Part shown: piece by piece, positions 8,760 to 17,593 of the stretch
Numbering within the stretch: the stretch's first letter is position 1
Layout of the letters: each line of letters opens with the position of its first letter
Origin: Roseovarius sp.
Lineage (GTDB): Bacteria > Pseudomonadota > Alphaproteobacteria > Rhodobacterales > Rhodobacteraceae
NCBI RefSeq assembly: GCF_027019125.1
Contig: NZ_JALUXE010000009.1
Coordinates: forward strand, 1 to 61,542
Length of the DNA stretch: 61,542 nucleotides
Reading direction: 5' to 3'
Program-made: the position numbers and the translations under genes
Notes under the pieces: model-generated
Database searches by the model: none
What the model saw: the letters and a program-made list of their open reading frames with translations, nothing else
Told to the model about the DNA's origin: nothing

Positions 8760-9241
8760 AGCAAGGCCCCGAATTCATCCAGCACGCGCGAATAAACCGC
8801 CCGTTTGAAGGGGACAATATTGGCCTCGAGATCATGGGGCGGCAACCAGCGCCATTCCGAGAATTCCGGGTGATCGGTGGCGATGTTCACATCCCCGTCG
8901 CGGCCCAGAAACCGCATCAGCACCCATTTCTGCTCCTGCCCCCGATACCGCCCCTTCCAGATGCGCGGCACCATCTCATGCGGCAGATCATAGGTCAGCC
9001 AGCCCGGCGTTTCCGCCTCGATGCGCACCTTGTCAGAGGTCACGCCGGTTTCCTCCCAGAGCTCGCGCAGCGCGGCTTCGGTCACGCTCTCGCCCTTGTC
9101 GATGCCCCCCTGCGGCATCTGCCAGGCCGGCGCGTCATTGTCGATCCGCTGCCCGACAAAAACATGGCCCTCCGCATTGACCAGCATCACCCCTACACAG
9201 CGGCGATAGGGCAGTTTTACAATCTCTTCCGGCGTCATCAT
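8756..9241 (-). CDS. rppH: RNA pyrophosphohydrolase RppH
   Basis: This 161-residue Nudix hydrolase is expected to remove pyrophosphate from the 5' end of mRNAs, starting RNase E-dependent decay. The Nudix box runs from [20 protein letters not shown] through TGV near residues 45-67, with the catalytic glutamates in RELWEE. The flanking [18 protein letters not shown] and FKRAVY sequences are characteristic of RppH rather than ADP-ribose hydrolases. Length is standard. It is followed by, and overlaps, the secreted-protein gene. Confidence 0.94.
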   Translation of the reverse strand: MMTPEEIVKLPYRRCVGVMLVNAEGHVFVGQRIDNDAPAWQMPQGGIDKGESVTEAALRELWEETGVTSDKVRIEAETPGWLTYDLPHEMVPRIWKGRYRGQEQKWVLMRFLGRDGDVNIATDHPEFSEWRWLPPHDLEANIVPFKRAVYSRVLDEFGALL

Positions 9242-9375
9242 CAGGTCTTTCAGCTAGGGTCACGGGCAGAGTGCGGCGAGACGCCAGAGGCGTCAAGACC
9301 GCAACAGATCATTTGACTTTTCCCGTGGCTCACCCAGTGTGGGTCACATAACAACGCCAACAGAGAGACCCGAAC

Positions 9376-10011
9376 ATGACTGAAAAACCCGTGCTATACG
9401 GCTTTGATGCCTCGACCTATGTGCGCACCGTGCGCATGGTTCTGGCGGACAAGGGCATCGCCTATGATCAGGTGCCGGTGAATGTGCTGGCGGGCGAGAC
9501 CCGCACGCCCGAACATCTGGCCCGCCATCCCTTCGGCAAGGTGCCGGTGCTCGACATCGACGGGCTGCGCATCCGCGAGACCGACGCCATCTGCCGCTAT
9601 CTCGAGGACATTGCGCCAGAGCCTGCGCTCTCTCCCGCCGATGCCAAGGGCCGCGCCCGCATGAACGAGGCCATCGGCCTCATCGACAGCTACGGCTATG
9701 GGGCGCTTGTCGGGGTTGCGGGCTATCACCTCTTTCCCGACCTGATCGGCGGGCAGAACGAAGACGCGCGCAAGGCGGCGCTCGAAGCCTCGGCAACGCT
9801 GCTGACGCTGCTCATGGAAAATCGCAACGGTGCCAAATGGCTGGCCGGGGACAGCCCCACGCTCGCGGATTACTTCCTCGCGCCGATCATGTTCTATGTC
9901 TCGCTCACACCCGATGCCGATCAGGTGCTCTCCACCCCCGGCGTGGCCGACTGGTGGGAGGCGATGAAGGCGCATGACACCTTCGCCAAGACCGAGCCCG
10001 ATCTGGGCTGA
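9376..10011 (+). CDS. Glutathione S-transferase family protein
   Basis: The 211-residue protein has a thioredoxin-like N-terminal half (YGFDASTYVRTVRMVLADKG, then GKVPVLDIDG with the cis-Pro and RETDAICRYLED with the Glu/Asp-Ser/Thr glutathione contact) and an all-helical C-terminal half ending near residue 205. This is the GST fold with a serine in the N-terminal active-site region. The electrophilic substrate is unknown. The gene stands alone between divergent rppH and convergent trpS. Confidence 0.87.
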   Translation: MTEKPVLYGFDASTYVRTVRMVLADKGIAYDQVPVNVLAGETRTPEHLARHPFGKVPVLDIDGLRIRETDAICRYLEDIAPEPALSPADAKGRARMNEAIGLIDSYGYGALVGVAGYHLFPDLIGGQNEDARKAALEASATLLTLLMENRNGAKWLAGDSPTLADYFLAPIMFYVSLTPDADQVLSTPGVADWWEAMKAHDTFAKTEPDLG

Positions 10012-10067
10012 GGGGATTTGCAGTCGAGCGCGCGCGGGGAAATGGCGATTGCGGGCATCTGGCCCGG

Positions 10068-11096
10068 TTACACCTCGCGCGCGCCCACCATGCCCATGAT
10101 CTCGTAGGTCTGGCGCAGGATCGGCGCGGCAATGGCACGGGCACGGGCCGCACCATCCGCCAAGATCCGGTCAATCTCGGACAGATCCTGCATCAGCCGC
10201 GCCATTTCGGTCGAAATCGGGGCGATGCGGTCCACCGCCAGATCGGCCAGCATCGGCTTGAACTCGGAAAACGGCCTGCCGCCCACGTCCGCCATCACCT
10301 GATCCACCGACATATCGGCCAGCGCCGCATAGATATTCACCAGATTGCGCGCCTCTGGCCGCCCTTCCAGCCCGGCAACCTCCGAGGGCAACGGCTCGGG
10401 GTCGGTCTTGGCCTTTCGGATCTTCTTGGCGATGGTATCGGCATCATCGGTCAGGTTGATACGGCTCATGTCCGAGGGATCGGATTTCGACATCTTGCTC
10501 GAGCCGTCGCGCAGCGACATCACCCGCGTCGCCGCCCCTTCGATCACCGGTTCGGGGATCGGGAAGAACTCCACGCCGTAATCGTGGTTGAACTTGATCG
10601 CAATGTCGCGCGTCAATTCCAGATGCTGCTTCTGATCCTCGCCCACCGGCACATGCGTCGCGTGATAGGTCAGAATATCGGCGGCCATCAGCGCCGGATA
10701 GGCGAAAAGACCAAGCGAGGCGTTCTGCGCATTCTTGCCCGCCTTGTCCTTGAATTGCGTCATCCGCTGCATCCAGCCCATGCGCGCCACGCAGTTGAAC
10801 ACCCACGCCATCTGCGTGTGCTCCGCCACCTGAGACTGGTTGAACAGGATCGAGCGCGCCGGATCGAGGCCAGAGGCAATGAACCCCGCCGCCAGCTCCC
10901 GTGTGGCACGGGCCAGATCGGCCGGATCCTGCCAGACCGTGATCGCATGCAGGTCCACCATGCAATAGAGCGTCTGGATCCCCTTGTTCTGCGCTTCGGC
11001 AAACCGCTTCAACGCGCCCAGGTAATTGCCCAGGTGCAAGTTGCCCGAAGGCTGGATTCCCGAAAACACGCGGGGGGTAAAGGCCGCCTCGGTCAT
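10068..11096 (-). CDS. trpS: Tryptophan--tRNA ligase
   Basis: Tryptophanyl-tRNA synthetase (342 residues) charges tRNA-Trp. [19 protein letters not shown] contains the class I HIGH-like motif (HLGN) and [11 protein letters not shown] the KMSKS loop. FVDLHAIT-like [10 protein letters not shown] and the interdomain [18 protein letters not shown] are diagnostic of TrpS. ATG 11096 was chosen because family similarity starts there; a start at 11189 would add 31 unrelated residues and run toward the divergent rhomboid gene. Confidence 0.95.
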   Translation of the reverse strand: MTEAAFTPRVFSGIQPSGNLHLGNYLGALKRFAEAQNKGIQTLYCMVDLHAITVWQDPADLARATRELAAGFIASGLDPARSILFNQSQVAEHTQMAWVFNCVARMGWMQRMTQFKDKAGKNAQNASLGLFAYPALMAADILTYHATHVPVGEDQKQHLELTRDIAIKFNHDYGVEFFPIPEPVIEGAATRVMSLRDGSSKMSKSDPSDMSRINLTDDADTIAKKIRKAKTDPEPLPSEVAGLEGRPEARNLVNIYAALADMSVDQVMADVGGRPFSEFKPMLADLAVDRIAPISTEMARLMQDLSEIDRILADGAARARAIAAPILRQTYEIMGMVGAREV

Positions 11097-11170
11097 GGCA
11101 CAACTCCGTGGTGGATTTCTCTGCCCGCCTCGCTTACCCATGCGCCAAAGCCCCGTCAAGGAGAGGTGCC

Positions 11171-11857
11171 ATGTCCGAGCAGAGACCACCCGCCCCCGTC
11201 AACCCCCTGCCGCCCTTCCTCATTGCCCTCTTTCTGGTGCTGATCGGGATAGAGGCCGCCTTTACCCTTGGCGCGCGCGGGTTCATTGGCGGTCCCGATG
11301 CGGTGGGCTGGCGGTCGGCGGCGATTCAGGATTACGGGTTCAACGGGGAAATCCTGCGCTGGATGCTGGAACACGGCACCTATCCGGTCGAGCACCTGCG
11401 CCGCCTGCTCAGCTACGCCTTTGTCCACGGCAGCTTTACCCACGCGCTTTTTGCCGGGGTGCTGCTTCTGGCCATGGGCAAATTCGTCTCGGATGTCTTT
11501 CGCCACTGGGCGGTTCTGGTTCTGTTTCTGGTCAGCACGGTTGCGGGCGCGGCGATCTTTGGCCTCGTGGCCCCCGGCGGGACGTGGCTCATCGGGGCCT
11601 TTCCCGGCGTTTACGGCCTGATTGGCGGCTTTACCTATATCATGTGGCTCAGGCTGGGGCAGCTGGGCAGCAATCAGACCCGCGCCTTCACCCTCATCGG
11701 CGTGCTGATGGGGCTGCAACTGGTGTTTGGGCTTTTGTTTGGCGGCAATGCCACCTGGATCGCCGATGTCAGCGGCTTTGCCACAGGCTTTCTCGCCTCT
11801 TTCGTGCTCAGCCCTGGCGGCTGGTCGCGCCTGCGGGCCAAGCTGCGCCACGATTGA
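11171..11857 (+). CDS. Rhomboid-like membrane protein lacking catalytic residues
   Basis: The 228-residue protein has about six hydrophobic helices in the arrangement of bacterial rhomboid intramembrane proteases, including [16 protein letters not shown], which matches the rhomboid HGxxxH-like loop helix. Where active enzymes have GxSG, this one reads [12 protein letters not shown], so the nucleophilic Ser is Phe. Where the catalytic AHLGG histidine should lie, it reads ADVSGF, so His is Asp. It is therefore probably a pseudoprotease that binds or retains membrane proteins, by analogy with iRhoms. ATG 11171 follows GGAGAGG-like sequence (AAGGAGAGGTGCC), a strong ribosome-binding site. Confidence 0.8.
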   Translation: MSEQRPPAPVNPLPPFLIALFLVLIGIEAAFTLGARGFIGGPDAVGWRSAAIQDYGFNGEILRWMLEHGTYPVEHLRRLLSYAFVHGSFTHALFAGVLLLAMGKFVSDVFRHWAVLVLFLVSTVAGAAIFGLVAPGGTWLIGAFPGVYGLIGGFTYIMWLRLGQLGSNQTRAFTLIGVLMGLQLVFGLLFGGNATWIADVSGFATGFLASFVLSPGGWSRLRAKLRHD

Positions 11858-11969
11858 GCAGACGACCACCCGCGCGGCGCCCGACCGCGGGAGGGCGCTG
11901 CAACAGACGTGATTGGCAGTTTATGCCTGCCAAATCTTCCGCGTTTTCAATGAAACGAGCCGTTGCAAA

Positions 11970-11998
11970 GGCGCCCGCCCGGGGGGCGGTCGGGCGCC
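11970..11998. terminator. GC-rich hairpin between rhomboid-like gene and murJ
   Basis: GGCGCCCGCC and the inverted GGTCGGGCGCC pair almost perfectly around a short G-rich loop, between the convergent rhomboid-like and murJ genes. It lacks a U-tract. The rest of the 189-base gap (11858-12046) shows no reading frame I can support. Confidence 0.45.
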
Positions 11999-12046
11999 GC
12001 GCGGCGGTGCCTGCGGCACCTTGAGTCCGCGCAAAAAGACGCCGCC

Positions 12047-13585
12047 CTACCGCCTCAACCGGCCCCGGATTTCCTGCATTCGAAACGCCCCCAGCCCTTG
12101 CCCGAACAGCCCATAGGCCAGCGTGCCGACGCCAATCAGCAGCAAGAGCGCCAGCCACCGCACGCCCCCCATGCCGAAAAGCGGCCCAAGCAAAACCCCC
12201 GCCCCCCAGAGCACGGCCCCCATCAGCACCGAGGCCAGACAGATCCGCCACAACCGGCGCTGAAACTGCGCGTCGAACCGCGCCACCTCGCCAAACTGCC
12301 GCGCCCCACGCGACAGTTGCACGACCATGACCCAAGCGGCCAGCGTCGTGGCAATCGCGGCGGCGATCCAGCCAATGACCATCGCCAATCCCACGGCCAG
12401 GACCGCATTGACCAGCATCGCCCAGACCGCATAGCGGAACGGGCTGCGCGTATCCTCGCGCGCGAAAAACACCGGTTGCAGGATCTTCTGCAACACGAAC
12501 GCCGGCAGGCCCAATCCATAGATCGCCACCGCAAGCGCTGTCGCCGCACTGTCATCCGCCCCGAACGCCCCGCGCTCGAACAGCACCGACACAAGCTGAA
12601 CAGGGATCACGATCAACGCCACGGCACAGGGAATGGTCAGCGCCAATGCGATCTCGCCCGCGCGCGACAACGCCACGCGCGCCCCCACGTCATCCTGCGC
12701 CTTCAGCCGCCGCGACAGATCCGGCAAGAGCACGATGCCCACCGCGATCCCCACGACCCCCAAGGGCAATTGATAGAGCCGGTCAGCGGAATAGAGCCAG
12801 CTCACCGCCTTTTCGGTGTTCGAGGCGACCAATTGGCCGACCACGAGGTTGATCTGCACCACCCCGCCCGCCAGCGCCGCCGGAACCGCGATGCGCACCA
12901 GTTGCGCCATCTCCGGCGTCCAGCGGGGCCGCACCAGCGGCAAACGCAAACCCGCGCGCCGCGATGCGTGCCACACGAGCGCCAGTTGCGCGACACCGGC
13001 CACCGGAATCGTCCAGACCAGCGCCTGCGCCACCGCCCCGCCCGCGACCGCCGCATAACTCATCGTGCCGATCAGAAACAGGTTCAGCAGCACCGGCGCG
13101 GCGGCGGCGGCTGCAAAATGCCCCGCCGCGTTCAGCATCCCGGAAAACAGCGCCGCCAGAGAGATGAAAAAGATATAGGGAAACACGATCCGCCCGAACT
13201 CGACCGTCAGATCGAAGCGCGCATCGCCCACGAACCCCTCCGCCGTGGCCCAGACCAGCGCGGGCATGAACACCATGCAGAGGCCCGTCAGCACCAACAG
13301 GACAAGGCTCAGCCCCGAACAGGCCAGCGCGGCAAAACCCAAGGGGTTATCCCCCGCCTCCAGCCGCTTGGAAAACATCGGCACAAAGGCCGCGTTGAAT
13401 GCCCCTTCGGCAAAGAAGCGGCGGAACATGTTGGGCAGGCGAAAGGCGGCGACAAAGGCATCCATCACCGCGCCGGGGCCGATATAGCTGGCGATCATCA
13501 CATCGCGCACAAACCCCAAAAGACGGCTGAGCAAGGTCCAGCCGCCAACGGTGAGAATACCAGAGAGAAGGCGGACGGGTTTCAT
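12047..13585 (-). CDS. murJ: Lipid II flippase MurJ
   Basis: MurJ (MviN family, 512 residues) flips the peptidoglycan precursor lipid II across the inner membrane. About fourteen hydrophobic segments are visible. The N-terminus shows the family pattern TLLSRLLGFVRDVMIASYIG, followed by DAFVAAFRLPNMFRRFFAEG and AFNAAFVPMFSKRLE, which include conserved Arg residues lining the central cavity. ATG 13585 begins this conserved sequence; longer upstream extensions would overlap the divergent glutamine-synthetase-like gene and lack similarity. Confidence 0.94.
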   Translation of the reverse strand: MKPVRLLSGILTVGGWTLLSRLLGFVRDVMIASYIGPGAVMDAFVAAFRLPNMFRRFFAEGAFNAAFVPMFSKRLEAGDNPLGFAALACSGLSLVLLVLTGLCMVFMPALVWATAEGFVGDARFDLTVEFGRIVFPYIFFISLAALFSGMLNAAGHFAAAAAAPVLLNLFLIGTMSYAAVAGGAVAQALVWTIPVAGVAQLALVWHASRRAGLRLPLVRPRWTPEMAQLVRIAVPAALAGGVVQINLVVGQLVASNTEKAVSWLYSADRLYQLPLGVVGIAVGIVLLPDLSRRLKAQDDVGARVALSRAGEIALALTIPCAVALIVIPVQLVSVLFERGAFGADDSAATALAVAIYGLGLPAFVLQKILQPVFFAREDTRSPFRYAVWAMLVNAVLAVGLAMVIGWIAAAIATTLAAWVMVVQLSRGARQFGEVARFDAQFQRRLWRICLASVLMGAVLWGAGVLLGPLFGMGGVRWLALLLLIGVGTLAYGLFGQGLGAFRMQEIRGRLRR

Positions 13586-13771
13586 GCTTGGACTTTCGCC
13601 GGGATCAAGGCCGAGGAGTAGACCATCCGCTCGCCGGGGAAAAGAGGGCGCAAACGGCGACCATTTTCGCGACCTCACGCAAATTTCGCTACCCACCCCC
13701 GCGACGACACGACAAGGTAGCGCCAGAGGGCAGAAGCCCGCCCCGCCCAAGCAGGCAGAAAGAGACCCAAG

Positions 13772-15118
13772 ATGACCACCAATATCCGCCAATGGCTTCA
13801 GGACAGACCCGAGATCGAATCCGTCTTTGCCTGCGTTTGCGATCTCAACGGCGCGATGCGCGGCAAACGCCTGCCCATCGAAAAGGCCAAGGCGATCATG
13901 GATGACGGCCTGCGCCTGCCGCTCTCGGTGCTCAGCGTCGACATCTGGGGCGAAGACATCGAGAACAACGAACTGGTGTTCGAGACCGGCGACTCGGACG
14001 GGATCTGCGAACATACCGGGCGCCCCATCGTCATGGTGAACTGGACCAGCCGGCCTTCGGCACTGGTGATGTTCTGGATGCACACCGAAGATGGCACGCC
14101 CTTTCCCGGCGATCCGCGCCATGCGCTCTCCAATATCGTGCAGCGCTACAAGGCGCGCGGCCTCACCCCCGTCGTGGCCACGGAACTCGAATTCTATCTC
14201 TTCGACCCGCGCGAGGCGCGGCCGCTCCCGCCCTGCTCGCCCGTCACCGGCAAGCGGCTCGATTCCGACGGCGCGCTCTCGCTCGACGAGCTCGAACATT
14301 TCGACGAATTCCTCAACGATGTCTACGACGCCTGCCACGAACAGGGCATCCCCGCCGATGCCGCCATTTCAGAAAACGGCGCGGGCCAGTTCGAGATCAA
14401 CATGGTCCATGTCGCCGACCCGCTACAGGCCGCCGATGATGCCGTCCTCTTCAAACGCCTCGTGCGCGGTATCGCGCGCAAACACGGCATGGCCGCCACC
14501 TTCATGGCCAAGCCTTATGGCGACCGCTCGGGCAGCGGGTTTCACGTGCATTTCAGCCTTATAGATGAAAACGGCGTCAACCTCTTCGACAATGGCGGCG
14601 ACAGCGGCACGCCGCTCTTGCTCAATGCCGTCGCTGGCCTGCTGGAAACGATGCACGAAAACACGCTCACCTTCGCGCCCCACCAGAATTCCTATCGCCG
14701 CCTCCTGCCCGGCACCCATGCGCCTACCGGCATTTCCTGGGGCTATGAGAACCGCACCGCCGCGATCCGCATTCCCGGCGGCAGCCCCAAGGCGCGGCGC
14801 ATCGAGCACCGCGTCGCGGGCGCAGACGCCAACCCTTACCTCGTGCTGGGCAGTATCCTCGGCGGCGCGCTCATCGGGATCGAACAGGGGCTCACCCCCT
14901 ACCCGCCCATCGACGGCGACGCCTATAACCAGAAACTCGACAATCTGCCGCTCGACTGGGCAACCGCGATTCAGGCCTTCCGCCGGGGCCGGCATGTGCA
15001 GGACATCTTTTCAAAGCGGCTCCAGACCATGCTGGTGGAATGCAAGATGCAGGAACTCAAGCGCTTCACCCGCTACGTGACCGACTTCGAATATGACGCC
15101 TATCTCGAAAGCGTGTGA
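13772..15118 (+). CDS. Glutamine synthetase family protein, probable gamma-glutamylpolyamine synthetase
   Basis: This 448-residue GS-fold ligase uses ATP to join glutamate to an amine. Catalytic-core motifs are visible: ATELEFYLFD (metal-binding Glu), ENGAGQFEINM, KPYGDRSGSGFHVHFSL (metal ligand His) and ENRTAAIRIPGG. The short N-terminus and general pattern resemble PuuA/GlnT-type enzymes rather than housekeeping GlnA; the GlnA adenylylation-site context is not evident. Its convergent neighbour is a polyamine-forming amino acid decarboxylase, which supports a role in putrescine-type polyamine metabolism. The exact amine is an inference. Confidence 0.85.
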   Translation: MTTNIRQWLQDRPEIESVFACVCDLNGAMRGKRLPIEKAKAIMDDGLRLPLSVLSVDIWGEDIENNELVFETGDSDGICEHTGRPIVMVNWTSRPSALVMFWMHTEDGTPFPGDPRHALSNIVQRYKARGLTPVVATELEFYLFDPREARPLPPCSPVTGKRLDSDGALSLDELEHFDEFLNDVYDACHEQGIPADAAISENGAGQFEINMVHVADPLQAADDAVLFKRLVRGIARKHGMAATFMAKPYGDRSGSGFHVHFSLIDENGVNLFDNGGDSGTPLLLNAVAGLLETMHENTLTFAPHQNSYRRLLPGTHAPTGISWGYENRTAAIRIPGGSPKARRIEHRVAGADANPYLVLGSILGGALIGIEQGLTPYPPIDGDAYNQKLDNLPLDWATAIQAFRRGRHVQDIFSKRLQTMLVECKMQELKRFTRYVTDFEYDAYLESV

Positions 15119-15127
15119 CGGCCGCGC

Positions 15128-17419
15128 TCAGACCGCCACGCAATCCGCGAAATAGCGCGTCACGCCGTCCTCGCCCACCTCCTGCACCAGCCCGTGAATA
15201 TCGGTCTCGAACCCGGGGCATTCGCGGGCGAATTCGCGGTTGAACCGCAGATATTGCACGATGGTCTTGTTGAACACCTCACCGGGGATCAAGAGCGGGA
15301 TACCCGGCGGATAGGGCGTCACGAGGCTGGTGGTCACGCGCCCTTCGAGATCGTCGATGGCGACCCGCTCCGTGGTGCGCCGCGCGATATGGGCAAAGGC
15401 CTCGCTCGGCGTCATCGCCGGAGTGAGGTCGCTCAGATACATTTCCGTCGACAGGATCGCCACATCGTATTTCGCATAGAGCGTGTGAACATGCTGGCAC
15501 AGATCCCTTAGCCCCATGCCCTCATAGCGCGGCTGCTTGGCGCAAAACTCCGGCATCGCGCGCCACATCGGCTGGTTCTTGTCGTAATCGTCCTTGAACT
15601 GTTGCAGCGCGGTCAAGAGCGTGTTCCACCGGCCCTTGGTGATGCCGATGGTGAACATGATGAAAAAGCTGTAAAGCCCGGTCTTCTCAACGACGACCCC
15701 ATGCTCGGCCAGATATTTCGTGACGATCGAGGCGGGAATCCCCGACTTCTCGAACCGTCCGTCCAGATTGAGGCCGGGGGTGATGATCGTGGCCTTGATC
15801 GGGTCCAGCATGTTGAACCCCGGCGCCATCTCGCCGAAGTCATGCCACGACTCTTCCCCATCCGAGGCCTGCACGCCATGGGCATCGGTGCGTTTGAGCA
15901 CCCAGTCCTTGGCCGCCCCGATCCCCTCTTCCTCCACGACGTCCGGTCCCCAGACCTGGAACCACCAGTCGTCCTCGCCGAACTCGGCATCGACCTTTTG
16001 CATGGCCCGCCGGAAGTCCAGCGACTCGGCGATGCTCTCCTCGACCAGCGCCGTGCCCGCCGGCGGCTCCATCATGGCCGCGGCCACATCGCAACTCGCG
16101 ATGATGCTGTATTGCGGGCTGGTGCTGGTGTGCATCAGATAGGCCTCGTTAAAGAGGTGCCGGTCCAGCTTGGTGGTCTGGCTGTCCTGTACCAGCACAT
16201 GACTGGCCTGACTGATCCCCGCGAGCAGCTTGTGAATCGACTGGGTGACATACGTCACCGATTGCTTGGGCCGCTCCCGCGACCGGCCCATCGCGTGAAA
16301 ATTGCTGTAGAACGGGTGAAAGCTGGCATGCGGAAGCCACGCCTCGTCGAAATGCAGGTTGTCCACATAACCATCGAGCACATCCTTGATCACCTCGGTG
16401 TTGTAGAGCACGCCATCATAGGTCGACTGCGTCAGCGTCATGATCCGTGGCTTCACGGTATCGGGATCAACCCCCGCCAAGAGCGGGTTGGCGCGGATCT
16501 TGGCCTTGATCGCGTCAATCTCGAACTCACCGCGCGGAATCGGCCCGATGATGCCGAAATTGTTGCGCGTGGGGCGCAGGAACACGGGAACTGCCCCGGT
16601 CATGATGATGCTGTGCAGGATCGACTTGTGGCAATTGCGGTCCACGACCACCACGTCACCGGGGGCCACGGTGTGATGCCAGACCATCTTGTTGCTGGTG
16701 CTGGTGCCGTTGGTCACGAAAAAACAGTGATCGGCGTTGAAAATCCGCGCGGCATTGCGCTCGGACGCGCCAATCGCCCCGTCGTGATCCAAGAGTTGCC
16801 CCAGTTCCTCGACCGAATTGCACACGTCGGCGCGCAGCATGTTCTCGCCGTAGAACTGGTGATACATCTGGCCGATCGGGCTCTTGAGGAATGCCACGCC
16901 CCCCGAATGACCGGGGCAATGCCACGAATACGACCCGTCCTCGGCATAATCCAGCAAGGCGCGGAAAAACGGCGGCTGGATACCCTCGAGGTAGATCTTG
17001 GCCTCCCGGATGATATGACGCGCGACGAATTCCGGCGTATCCTCGAACGCATGGATGAAGCCGTGCAATTCGCGCAGGATGTCATTGGGCAGGTGGCGGC
17101 TCGTCTTGGTCTCGCCATAGACATAGATCGGCACATCGGCATTCTTGCGCCGCACCTCCTGCACGAAAGTGCGCAGGTTGGTGATCACCGGATCAATATC
17201 GGGGCCGGGGCTGAACTCCTCGTCGTCAATCGACAGGACAAAGGCGCTGGCGCGCGATTGCTGCTGCGCGAATTGCGACAAATCCCCATAGCTCGTGACG
17301 CCCAGAACCTCGAATCCCTCGTCCTCCATGGCCTTGGCCATGGCCCGGATACCCAGCCCCGAAGAGTTTTCGGACCGGAAATCTTCGTCGATGATGACAA
17401 TGGGAAAGTGGAACTTCAT
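15128..17419 (-). CDS. Orn/Lys/Arg decarboxylase, class I PLP-dependent
   Basis: The 763-residue enzyme has the three-part layout of large inducible ornithine/lysine/arginine decarboxylases. It has an N-terminal receiver-like wing domain (about 1-130, IVIIDEDFRSE), a PLP fold-type I core (HCPGHSGGVAF, TNGTSTSNKM, NLHFDEAWLPHA, and SIHKLLAG with Lys397 as the likely Schiff-base lysine), and a C-terminal domain containing PYPPGIPLLIPGE. It converts a basic amino acid to putrescine, cadaverine or agmatine; which one cannot be read here. A strong AGGAGAAG site precedes ATG 17419. Its stop is 9 bases from that of the convergent GS-like gene. Confidence 0.9.
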   Translation of the reverse strand: MKFHFPIVIIDEDFRSENSSGLGIRAMAKAMEDEGFEVLGVTSYGDLSQFAQQQSRASAFVLSIDDEEFSPGPDIDPVITNLRTFVQEVRRKNADVPIYVYGETKTSRHLPNDILRELHGFIHAFEDTPEFVARHIIREAKIYLEGIQPPFFRALLDYAEDGSYSWHCPGHSGGVAFLKSPIGQMYHQFYGENMLRADVCNSVEELGQLLDHDGAIGASERNAARIFNADHCFFVTNGTSTSNKMVWHHTVAPGDVVVVDRNCHKSILHSIIMTGAVPVFLRPTRNNFGIIGPIPRGEFEIDAIKAKIRANPLLAGVDPDTVKPRIMTLTQSTYDGVLYNTEVIKDVLDGYVDNLHFDEAWLPHASFHPFYSNFHAMGRSRERPKQSVTYVTQSIHKLLAGISQASHVLVQDSQTTKLDRHLFNEAYLMHTSTSPQYSIIASCDVAAAMMEPPAGTALVEESIAESLDFRRAMQKVDAEFGEDDWWFQVWGPDVVEEEGIGAAKDWVLKRTDAHGVQASDGEESWHDFGEMAPGFNMLDPIKATIITPGLNLDGRFEKSGIPASIVTKYLAEHGVVVEKTGLYSFFIMFTIGITKGRWNTLLTALQQFKDDYDKNQPMWRAMPEFCAKQPRYEGMGLRDLCQHVHTLYAKYDVAILSTEMYLSDLTPAMTPSEAFAHIARRTTERVAIDDLEGRVTTSLVTPYPPGIPLLIPGEVFNKTIVQYLRFNREFARECPGFETDIHGLVQEVGEDGVTRYFADCVAV

Positions 17420-17506
17420 GGACTTCTCCTTTCAGGAGATCAGCAGAGGGGCGGTCACACCGAGCATAGCGACAGGACCCCCCAAATGCCCGGGAAATCC
17501 GACTCG

Positions 17507-17528
17507 GCGCAGCTTTTTTCCGCTGCGC
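17507..17528. terminator. Hairpin after the ABC transporter operon
   Basis: GCGCAGC and GCTGCGC form a 7-bp inverted repeat around an 8-base T-rich loop. On the minus strand it lies 66 bases after the permease stop and before the decarboxylase start, a suitable place for an end-of-operon structure. The remainder of 17420-17593 shows no supported gene. Confidence 0.45.
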
Positions 17529-17593
17529 GACCCAAGGTCAAGCCCCGCCGCGACCCCAAGGCCACTTTGCGCGCGCTCCTGCCGCCAGCCCGG

